Position numbers and translations under genes: made by a program | Source of the DNA: Sipunculus nudus | Lineage: Eukaryota > Annelida > Sipuncula > Golfingiida > Sipunculidae | DNA length: 64,000 nt | NCBI GenBank assembly: GCA_026874595.1 | Contig: CM049310.1 | Coordinates: 37,401,558 to 37,465,557 of the forward strand | Direction: 5' to 3' | In this document: positions 35,714 through 47,800 of the stretch, piece after piece | How the letters are laid out: each line of letters starts with the position of its first letter | Position numbering within the stretch: position 1 is the stretch's first letter | Notes under the pieces: model-generated | What the model was told of the DNA's origin: nothing | The model's input: the letters and a program-made list of their open reading frames with translations, nothing else | Databases searched by the model: none

Positions 35714-38700
35714 AGTATATTCCCTATATATTTTACTTGTATGGATATTTAATCTTATCATCTTAACCATTATACAATTTTAAGTTATTTTCAAAATGGT
35801 ATAACAATTCTTAAATTCTCCAATTTTTTTAACATGAGGGCATTTAAACATACACGATACAATTTCACATCAATTAACTTTTAGACCTCAAGCGAGCTAC
35901 AATTATACTTTAACATATTTTCTGCAATATCTGTTTAAAAATGATTTTGACCGGGATCAGCTGCAACCGCCACTTTCATTTCTGGAGAATTTCTCTGAGA
36001 TCACTGGACCGATTTTTCCGAAACTTGACCCAATCGGGTAGCATGTGAACTGGTGCCTCACTATTTTGCGTTAACCTTTCTTCTGTGAGGTGCGTCCATC
36101 TGTGCGTCTTTGTTTACACATTAAACCACATATCATCAGACTGAAATTTTGCGCCACTGTAGCTTTAGGGTAGCTTGAGAGAGAACTGAGAGAAGGGTAC
36201 CAAACAGGGACTTCAAACAATTTTTCAACACGTAAACTAAACTTATATCATTTTCTATCTGAGATATTAAACTATTTGACTTCAGAGTTTCTGGCTAAAA
36301 TTGGTATCACATTTTATGGCATGGATTAATTATATCATCATATTTATCTTTGCGGATCTTAGGTACGCTTTCTCTCATATTTTGTACTATTCGTATGTTT
36401 TTCGTCGAAATCGACTTATTGTTATATAAAGGATTCCGATATTATTAATTCATTGGGCTTAATATATGTTATAGTCTCAGCAATAATTTTTACTCATAGA
36501 ATAGGTGTACACTATCAGACGAGTTAGTCGTATTGACTAACATGAAATATTATAAAGGAATACCGTATTTCCTTGATGTCTTGGCGTTTATTTTTTTTCA
36601 GACTCTGTTTTGATCCGGCGTTTAAACAAAGAGTGCTTCTAATTAGCATGACATTTACTAAAAATGCGTATTAGGCCGTACAGCAAAAATAAAACCTACG
36701 AAATATATCACCAGACCAATGTACCACTAGTCTCATTGATCGGACGGCCAACACCCTAAAATATGCTTATTAAAGAGTTTAGATGGCATGTTCGTTCATG
36801 GGTGGCAACGACGCTAGAAAGTATCACCATGGTTCAAGGATTCAGAATCACCAAGTTGCCAAGAAGGCATTTGATCTTTAAGTTTGCATTTCAATAAAGA
36901 AAAAAACTCAAATGCGCTTATTGGCCGCCCCCTCTCGGTCCTCCTTCATTTCAACCTTCGGTGAGGCGGACATCCGCCCCTGTAGCTCACCAGAGTCTTA
37001 TGTCAGCAGCACCCGACTGGAATCACCATTTGGACCCACCTGCTTCACAGGAGATTCGACTCGCTCCTCCTTTCGATCTACAGCAACGATCTACCTCCCT
37101 TCGAGTATTATAACCTCCCCCCCCCCCACCCCGGCCATACAGGTCTCTCCCAATTACAGCCCCACTCTTCTCAACCATATGCACCCCAATCTCGTCCAGG
37201 TCACCAGCCGGCGGTAGGTCATAGCCCTGTGAATCAATCCGTGTTGGTCCATGAACGTTCTCGTCGACCCAGGCACCATTGCCCACAGAATACAAACAAC
37301 GAAGGTGGAGAGAGATCCTTCCATACAGTGATGACTTGGACACCGAAGTTGATCAACGCCAGTCCAGCAGGGCGCGAGTGCATCATAGGTAATCGCCAGA
37401 TGATAGCGATAGTAGTTCTGATGGACAGCACTGCACACGGTATCGATCCATCACCTTTGACAGTAATCCATCGAGGTCAGCCAGTGTTGGCAGGCATGCC
37501 CGCAAGAATTATTCAGGTCCACCAAAACTGACACTGGGACAATTTAAGGGCGACGACACATGGAAGTCCTTCATGTTCCAGTTCGAACGCTATGCAAAGA
37601 GGTATCTATGGTCAACCCGCACAAAAGCTTGCAGACCGGTTGACTATCTGGCAAAGCCTTGAACTTTGTGCGGAAGCTAGGTATAGGGTGTGATAACAAG
37701 CTCCTGAAAAGAAATTGAGCAGACGGTTGTGGGTAGAGGAAAATTCCATCACAGTTAGAAGGGCTCTGCAATTTGTCTACCAACAGCTGGACGGCGAACC
37801 ACGAGAAGAGTTCGGCCAAAGAGCCCTGTTCCTTGTGAAAGATGGGCTGCCCGGGGCATGGGAGAGTACCATTGAATACATGGCCGTGGAACATTTCTTG
37901 ATGGGCCATATGGACAAGTATGCAGCCGCCTCAGCCATGGACAAAAACACGCATACCGTCCAAAAAGGCAATAAACTCTGTCACCGACTACATAACAACA
38001 ACAGGGTCATTTTCAGGTCAACCCGCTCTTTTAGGCGTATGCAATGCACTTAGGAACATCTGGATCTGTTGGAAGAGGAATAAATGGATATCAGAATGAC
38101 AAGACCTAGGTAATTCCGACCACATCCACAAGGGCCAGGAATATCCAGGCTCAAGACGCCCGGGGCAACAGCGCCATAAAGCAAACCACAAAACTATCCG
38201 CAGCCGATGTCGCAGCCCACGTGCCTTCAGAAAATATCCTGCAGCAGTAACAGCAACAGCTGGCCAAAATCTTGGACAAAATGAGCATGCTAAAAGGAAA
38301 ACTTGAACACTGACGCCCTCTCCTCGCTCTATCCCAACAGGAGTCATCTGCCTCTCCTGCCAGCAAAGGGGTAATTTTGCAAGGATCCCCCACAGTTGTT
38401 CCAGGAGGGATCCCCGGATGGAATTAAACATGATTCACATTTAAGCCAGAAGTGTTCATGCCAGGCGACCAAGATCTAACCACAGGTCACCCCAAATCAC
38501 ACGATATGCGCCTGGCAAATCCAAGTGTCCGAAAAAACAGCAAAAGCCAGTGACTCGAACAAGAAAGATATTGAGAATGCGTCAATCATATGTGAAATTC
38601 GCATCGGACAGTCAAAATACAACTGGGATGTCAATGTGGCAGACATTTGTACTATTGGGTCTCGAGTTTCTGGCAGCTCAGCTGTGCAAGATTGACCTCG

Positions 38701-41700
38701 AAACTAATAATATAATCTTTCCTCATGAAACTGCATTTGCCACTTTAAAACGGATCTGGTCCGACTAAACATGTCGCATTCATGACGTAGCATCCTGTGG
38801 TAATGTAAGGATACCCCTTATGTCACTCTCCTCTATTTCGACCCGGATAGCTTACTCACGAGGGCACTATGAGTATGAGTTGAGCTCCAGAACAGCCTGA
38901 AGGTCGCGATGCCTACCTGTGCTATTACAGGGTGGATTGACGTACCGAACGACAACAAACATTCGGTCTACATAAAGTCACAAACCCACTTAGGAACGGC
39001 TGTTGAGGCTGAAGGGTTTCTGGGCAGTGTAATTATACCACCCAACTCTACAGCTGACTCTTCGGAATAAAAGGGTCCGAACTTCAGAGTCAACGATCCG
39101 GGAGGTTTACACCATCACGAATCCAAAAGAAAACCAGCCATCAAATAAAAATGATATGCATGTGTCCTGTAGTCAGATTGATGGCATGTTACCCAGTCAC
39201 TTGGCTCCAGTGTTTCGCGATTGTAAAAGCATATTCAAACATTGATGAGTGTAGGCAGGGTAGGTTATACTATTATCAGATTCGGAGATTATGGCTCAGC
39301 CGGGATCACTGGAGGGCTAGTGTGTATCCATTGGTGCTGGCAGGCGTATGCAGAACAGCCAACACTCATTGTCAGACCCAGTATTCACGTTTGTTTTTAT
39401 TTAAACTTATCTATTTAACATGGATTGTACAAATAGTTATCATAACTAATCAAGGCACTCTCCTTAGCTCCGATGATGGCGTTCGGTAGTCTGTAGAGGT
39501 GCAGGAAACCGGAGAATCCGGAGAAAACCACCGGCCTTGGACGCGCAACTACTACCCACTCTCATAGCCACACCGGGGATCGAACCCGGGTCGCCAGCGA
39601 TGAGAGCCAAGCGTTTTACCTCTCGACTGTCCAGCCCCACTAGATAACTAATACTCTGATTCCAAAAGAGAGGCACGAGATCAGTGTTATGGTCCCGGGG
39701 GGGGGGGGGGGGGGGGCGCAAGAGATGTGCACAACAATACATCGGACAAGCAACCAGATCAATACCGTTTCCTTAAGCGCTTGCTCGGTAGAGCCGACTT
39801 CAGCAACCAAGTCCTTATCCTACTATGCCATGACCACGGTGACAGAGAAGCCGCGAAACAGGTTCTTAGGTTGCTACGGACCTCCAGGAACAAAAAGGCA
39901 CCGACACTGCTTTGTGGAAGATATTGCCGAAGCAACAACAGGGATGGAGGCGCTGCTCAATTGTTTCTTAGGGGTCCCCAAGCTGTTCCTGACGACCGGT
40001 GTCAAACGGGCATTAGAAGCCATACCAACAGAAAGGCTCCTCCTTGATTCCGATTGTCCCTATCTGTCAAAAAATCCGTGGGACCTAATGTCTATAGCTT
40101 ATTGATCAAGCAAACTAAAGCAGCTCCCCATTCTGACGCTTCTTCATAAGCTCAACCATAATATTGTGAAATGGGAAAGATATAACAAATCAGCGAAAAA
40201 TGATGATAGGACTGAAAATATTTTTTTGAAGAAAGGTACACTTGTACATGTACCTTTTCAAAACAAGAGTATACACAAATTCTGTCAGAGTATGATACTC
40301 CAGTATTATCAGATGTGCAAGCAGCTAGTTGTGATGGACTGATTTCAGAAAAAAAAGAAGTCTTGTCAACGTTGAAACAAATGGAAAATAATAAACTCCC
40401 GGGAATGATTGATTGCCAAAAGAATTCTATATACAGTCAAACCTCTATAATGTTGGCACCCATGGGACTGGACCAACGTGCCCAATTTATAGAGGTGCCA
40501 ACTTTATGGAGGTAATGGCCAGCACAGGATGCTGCCCCTAGTATGATATATTGCTATAATTACTCATGTTTTGAGATAACTAAATTAGCTAATTGCATGT
40601 ATCATCTTTCTTTATTTAATGACAGTTTTTCTTGGTACCAATTTATTTTTAATTATCAAGAAATTTGTAAGAAGATATGTATTTTATTACAAAAAAACTA
40701 TGGACAAAAAAAATGAGAGCAATAAAAGGAAGCTGTGTGCAGATACTCAATATATATATATATATGTCTTAATTCAAAATTTTTATATTTATAAGCGCAA
40801 AATGGCAAAACATTAACATTGGTAGTAATAATTCTTAATAATATATTCAAAGATGACAAAGTCCATGATTAAAGATTGTGTGTAGCAAAGTGCACATAGA
40901 GCAAAGTGCACGTTGCAGCTTTGCATTTGCTATTGAGAGTCCAGGTTGAACAACATTTCAACAATATGATTCTTTATGTAACAACTGTTCAATAAACACT
41001 GCCCTGGTCTAGTAGGTAAGTACCTGACTACCTGTGATGGGCCAAAGGGCCACCTAATCACAGAATATTAATTGGGAGAATGTACAGGGCTTCCTTCCGC
41101 TCTTGGTAACCAAACAAACAAATATTAATTAATTATCACAGGGGCATCTAGTCTGTGGTGATCTCTAACTTGTGCCGACTTATAAATATTATTATTAAAT
41201 AGTTAAGAATTAATATTATCTTAATAACTTGAAAAGTGTTGTAAAGAAAGCTTTCAAAGTTATAATGAGGAGGTAGTCCAACCTTCATATCTGTGAAGTG
41301 CCCATATTAGCTTTGGAAAACTGCCCATTTTACATAATATAGAGGTGCCCACATAAGCTAAACATAATAAAGAGAAGAAAAAATGGGACTGCCAAAAAGT
41401 GCCCACTTTATAGAGGTGCCCACTTTATAGAGGTGCCCACTAAGAAAGGTTCCACTTTAAATATTTTTGTTTTCGTCAGGAAGGATCTCGTTAATTGTTT
41501 AAACATATGTTTTGAAGAGGGTAACTACTAGTCAAAGGCAAGCAGTGGTTAATTTGATTAAAAAAAAAAACAGGTAAAGCTAACCGTTTAATCTCATCAT
41601 TGCTACCAATTATTTTGTTAAATGTCGATTATAAGATATTTAGTAAACTTTTAGCAGGGCGATTAAAAGTTGTCCTTCCTTATCTTATTAATGGGGACCA

Positions 41701-44700
41701 GACGCCTTTGTTCCCTGGAAAAACATTTGTGAAACGAACCGCTTTATCTGTGATATCTTAGATTATTGTTTCAAAGAAAATAAACGTAATATCTTGCTGG
41801 CAAGTGATTTTGCTGCTGCTTTCGACTCCATATCATATTTTTATGGTCATAGTTTTGGAAAAGTATGGTTTCCAGACAGGTTTTATTAAATGGGTACAAC
41901 TTTTCATAACGATATCCAAAGCTGTTCTATAAATAACGGTAACACCACAGGATACGTCAGAGTAGCAAAAGGTACCAGACAAGGAAATCCCCTGGCGCCA
42001 TATTTGTTTTTCATGCCAATTGAGATACTAGTAATGGTAGTAAATCTGTGTCTATCAAAGGGATTAATTTTAACGGCTTTGAAGTTAAACAGTGAAACCA
42101 TATTTTTTTTCTAAAAAACATAGACACAATGGTTGCATTCAATCAGTGTTAAGCTCGGCTTTCGTTTTTTTTTTCAGAAAAAATATGAAAAATGTGAAGC
42201 AGCATGGACAAGGAAGCCACCTGTGTGTAAAAAAATGGAACGCTTTAAATGGATAGCCCTTAATATCGAAGCACTAAAAATTTTAGGGATGTGTCACACA
42301 CGTGATAAACATATTTTCTATGTATTAAATTTTTCTAAAATCTTGGAACATTTAAAGACACTTCTAAATGCATGCACCCAGAATCCTTTGACCATATTTT
42401 GTAGAAATGTTATCTTAAGATCCCAAGGCAATTAAAAAATTACATCCCGCCCAGAAAATTCGTGAAGACTGTAAAAAATGTCATGGTTTATTTTCATATG
42501 GCATGGAAAGAAAGCGAAAACAAAATATAATGTCCTTATTAATAACTATCAGAACGGTGGCTTGAGGTTGCCTGATACTGATACAATAATAGAAATTCAA
42601 AGATTGATGTGGATTAAGAAAATCATCACAGGTGACACGAGAAAGTATGCAATAATACCAAATCTTAATTTAAAACGCGTAGGTGGATTGAAAAGAATCA
42701 GAGATAACTTGGATCCTGAAATTTTAAAAATTTGAATGTCATCTTTTTATTTACGTTGCCCTGATGTTTGGCACTCTGTTACTTCCAGGGAATTATGAAG
42801 TATAGAAATAGTCTTGCAACAACTTCTAAGAATAATAGATACATCAAGGTAGGAGGTAAATCAGTCTATTATTATTTTCTTGATATTCTTAGTATAAAAT
42901 ATGATCGTGTTTGTACAATGACAGATGTAAAAAAAGGAAAATTTTATGAAGTTATAACAAAAAAAAAACAGTTATGCTTACAACAAATTTTATATCCACT
43001 GGATAGCACTGATAAGAGCTATTCCACAAAAATGCATTCAGGATAATGATTTTAACAGATATTTGGAGGTTAATATATTGCTTCTTTATTAAATAATGTA
43101 GTTAACAATACAATGACGTAGTTTTATATTTGGACAAACTCACATTCAGAAGTGTCTACGAAAAAATAATATCATGTAACACTTCCGAACCAATCATCAA
43201 AATAAAGCTACCAAACCTTTGAAACACTTGAAACGAGCAATTAATTACGTTTACAAGACCACTCTGGACATGTATCTAAGGCAAATCCAGTTTGCATGAC
43301 ATATTGGCTGTTAAGGAAAATCTATTTAGATGTAGATAAACAGACACAAAAAAGTTTTTATTATTGTTCCATTGGAAATTAACCATTATAATTTTTTTCT
43401 GTGAATTTCACATTTCCAAATTTTTTTACGTGCAAATTAAGTGTTGGGCTGAAAACTTTGGATTAGAGATGCCAAACCTCGCCCCTCAACATCTATACAC
43501 TAGAGCAGAAAAAATCAGAACATGCTGCCCTTGTAAATATGTTGATGTTGGTCTACAAGATCATTGTCTTTAGTAATAGGAATAATTTGGCACTTCTTTC
43601 ATGGGATCAGTATGTGACAAAACTGACAAGATTTGAATATCTTGAACGCAAAGAGGCGGAAAAAAGGCACAAAGTACTATACATGAAATAAAATGGAAAC
43701 CACTTCCTCAAAATAAACTAAACAAGAAGTGATGTATATAATTCATTGACTCTATCATTTTGCTATCTCAAGTGAGGCGGTGAACCTTTCGGCTTTATGA
43801 GTGTGTATATAATATGTGATATTTGTTTCAATTTTATGTCAATATAGTATGAAATGTAAACATAATATGAAACGTCAGTGTTTGTATTGATTTCATCATT
43901 TGATCGTTGACGTTCTGTGAGACAAACTTATTAATTTTTTAAATTTGGGAAGCAGAAAGTTTTATATAAATATTTATTTTTGTAGTTGTAATAATGTACC
44001 TACGGGATACAAAATTGAAAACTGGAAATTTGAGTTTCATAATATATAATAGTCATAAAAATTGTAAAACTTAATGAACCTTGACACATTTAAATGGTAC
44101 TCGCATGTAAAACATGGAAATTGTACTTGTATTACATAGTTATTTGGTTTGTAGGTTACTGTTGTAAGTTTAATGATAGTCAATGATGTCAATGATGAAA
44201 TCTTTTTTTCCAAATAAAGAAAACGTACGAATCTGAGACATCATAGAGAGAGAGAGAGAGAAAAAGCTCAACCATAATGTTGTTCATTTCTACGGTCCGT
44301 TCTAGCTTTTGATGGAGCCTGTTCCTCTCCCAGGCCCATGTGCGTTACTAATCTCGATTCAGTCGGCATAGCTGGAGAATCGAGTTTAATTCAGGCCTGT
44401 CTTGCTTGCATTACTCATTCTCCGATTCGGTCAGATCAGCTGGAGAATTGGAGATGCTCTTTTTGTCATTTTCTAACATGTAATGTATGTTTCAGGTAAC
44501 GGTTTTTATTTATTTTTTCATGTTCATTACTGGTACTGATCGATTAAGTACCCTCATCGGGGTGTTTTTAGGTATGTCAGTAGCATTTCTGCTTGTTTGA
44601 GTGCTTCAATGTATATTTCTTTAATACGTCCTCTCAGAAAAATTTGTTTTTAAGACGAGGAATGTAGTAGGACTGCCCGACACCGGAGATGGACCTCCAG

Positions 44701-44820
44701 GTTTTGACCTGGTACCAACGAGACTTCCGGCAGACGAAAGGAGATCAGAGATCAAAACGTTTGAACTAGCGCGCTCATAAAGAAATAACTTAGACACGTT
44801 CATCTTCAGCTTAGAGCTCG

Positions 44821-44856
<36 letters not shown>

Positions 44857-47800
44857 TATATACTATATATATATGCCATAATTATTTTCTTATTTGTAAT
44901 ATATCATATTTATATACTTTGTATAATTATACTATGTATTATTTGTGCGTTAACAATATCATATGTATATTTTATGTTTTTTTTTCATTTTATGTATATA
45001 TTATCTTAATGTAAAATGACAGGGCCCTCTGTAAGATAGGTTTTTATAACTTAACTGGTTGACCTGTACAGAAATTTTGAATAAATAAATAAATCCGTTC
45101 AGTTAAAAATATCATTAAAGAAAAACCTCAGGCAACTGTATGGAGCACCCTGATTATAAAATTTATTATGTTGGACAGGGGGTGGAGGTGCGGGTGAGTG
45201 TGCTAATGGATAATAAAATATTTATTCCTGACGGAACTGTATGGAAGCAGAAACGAGTGTTTTGCACAAGGCCCACTCACTAGAACACAAATATACGTAA
45301 ACCTACTGTTGTGAAAATCCAGAACTAACAGCAAAATTATATCTAGCGTAAAGTGGAACTTGACAAGGTAGCAAGCCTTTACACGGGGCCTGCGTTATCG
45401 CTCCGACAAGTGGCTAATTATGTGGGTTTACCTTTATGATCTCGTACCCGCTTGATCACTGATATTCACTTGCACGACCTGAGATGTGACAGGAAGTATG
45501 ATTAACGGTACTTGGTACTAGTAAAAACCCGAGTCTGAAACAGACGCGACGCGTTGGCAGACATGAAAATCACCACGTGAAGCCATTGTTTTGATGGAAG
45601 CGGTAGCGACCCAGAATCTTCTGCGCATGCGCAACTACCACGTCATTGTATTTATGCCAAACTAAATAAATATGCATGAGCATGTAAAAGATTCATTTGC
45701 ATTACGTTACACACATTTATACGTGTTTTAAAAACAGAACTACTCGAAAATATGATAATTCAGTCTCCATTTGACAACATATCAGGCCAACTTATAGCGT
45801 TCAAGGTCATTGAGCACATGTAAAACCGGCTTCAATTGACATCAGTCGATTAGGTAAAATCATGTAAACACTCTAAAAATATAGCCAGGTAAGAAAAGAT
45901 GGCTACTCATGCAGGGACTTCATAACCGCAGATCATGGTATAGAGACATCAATTACGGATCTATTGTAACATTCATAATCGCCATTTATGGTTGTCACTT
46001 CCATATGTAGAGATAGGAAATTATTGAAAAAATATAAATTTAAAAAAAAATTACTAAAAATTAGGTGGACAGCAGGTGGTGAAGCGGAGTATATATCATT
46101 CAAATTTCTCTTGTAATAATATATAATCTATATGAGCGATAAACGTGATAACAAACATTTTATTTGGACATAATGAAAAATCAGAATAAATCTGTCTAAG
46201 AACAAAATAAAATAAAATTTAATGTTTTCATATTGGTAATAAGAAGATTAGGAGTGACAATGACTTAACACCTCTATGTCCGCGTTTAACTTACCGGTTA
46301 AGTAAATACTGTGTTATCACCTGACCTAATTAAAGGCACCTGTCGCAGTTTCTTTGTGCCAGTGATTTTCAAATTTTACCCCTAGAATAACCTTTAAAAA
46401 GGTTTAATATTCATTAACATTAGTTTTTTTACGACAAAATTGACATATGCTTAACTATTTCCTTGGTCTCTTAACTTCTCTAAACACAAAATAGTAAGAA
46501 CCGATTAACTGAACTCCTATTTCGGAGAATCGTTTTGACGAGATCGCCTTTCTGAAAATCGTACAGCTGAACTTGTTCCTGGGAATTTTCCAAATGAACT
46601 CGTCCCGTTGACATGGAGTTGAGCACATGTACACATGTTATGTGATACACAGTCCTGAGCAACATTAATAAATAATATATGTCTATTTTGATGCAGCGTA
46701 GCACACGTACAAATGACCAAGATGTTTGATAACAACCAAGATGTCGGGGTGGTAAATATGCTGAAAACTCTCCATACAAACTAGTTGTTCTTGATATTCT
46801 TAAACACAAAATTACAAAAAAAAAAATGGCATACCATATACCATACAGCTCTCAAAAATTTCTGTAGGACAAGCCACTCTGAGAATCTGTGAACAGGTAT
46901 ACTTTATGGCTATAGCACACCTTTATATTCCAGTCTGGGTTTGACATTTTATAAGTAGCAGTAAAAGTGAATATGACACAGAATGACCAGTGTTTGGTAT
47001 TGATCTTGAGTGCAACTGCAAAGTAAACATTGTACTGAGACTGGGGAACTTATACCCTATTACCTTATCTCAGAGTACCAAGTAACTGGTTAAACGAGCA
47101 AGGCATCCACTCATGGTATTAAATTTAGCAGAAACAGCCAGTCTGAGCTGAAGTCTGACCAGACAGAACAGGCACTTCAAAGTAGTCTAATTAGTATGCA
47201 TGTACCCCATGCCTAGAGTTATGCAATAAGACAGTAATACACTTCTGGCCTTTGTTCGTCTGTTTAATCATTATCATTGATAGTTGAAATATATATATTT
47301 AATAATTAACAGTTATTCTGATTCCTAATAAATAAAAATTCACAATTTAAAAAGGTCCTAAAGTTTAAATAGGAGGGCACATTAACTTAGAATATAGACG
47401 AGGTACCCACATTAGCTTGGGAAAGTGCCCACTTTATATAATATTGAGGTGCCCACATTATAGAGGTGCCCACTTTATAGAGGTGCCCAATAAGAGAGGT
47501 TCGACTGTATACACACACATATATATATATATATAAATATATATATATATTGTATTAACATATATCGCTGCGTATCCGACTTACAGATGTACAATTGTAT
47601 TTTATGACTCAACAAGCATATGTGACATCAGAATATTTGCTTCTCTGTCCAATAGCTTTGGTACCACTTATAAGCCTACAGTGACCACATCATGCCTCCT
47701 CAGATGCTTGATCAATTGATCAGAAATACAAAGCTATCCTGGTTTTGTTCACTAGTGAAACCATCCGATCACGTTTAAATGTCCCCACAGCCCCCATTAC

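Larger units (their letters stand above)
26420..36900 (-). repeat. Segmental duplication block beta, carrying B4GALT copy 2
   Basis: Inverted relative to alpha over about 27.9-36.9 kb and direct relative to gamma over about 26.42-27.79 and 28.8-32.3 kb. Example of the gamma match: AATGTCGCTAGATGGCACTG at 27394 and again at 58783, and ACATTGGATTTGTATCGAC at 26687 and 58360. On the right the alpha match ends at about 36890, where the Ty3/gypsy-like sequence begins. Confidence 0.85.
40167..44263 (+). mobile_element. Tx1/L1-like LINE, 5'-truncated, with nested MITE
   Basis: Bounded by a 20-bp direct repeat with one mismatch (40147-40166 and 44264-44283), the hallmark of target-primed insertion. 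The start lies inside RT-domain coding sequence, so it is 5'-truncated. Coding traces run to about 43740, followed by a roughly 500-bp 3' region with AATAAA near 44213 and a (GA)n stretch before the second direct repeat. It was inserted into the TatD-like sequence, whose LLHKLNHN frame reads into the left repeat. A MITE (40434-41457) was later inserted into it. Confidence 0.8.

Noticed and set aside
38018-38431. 137-codon minus-strand frame
   Set aside because: Antisense shadow of the gypsy-like gag sequence.
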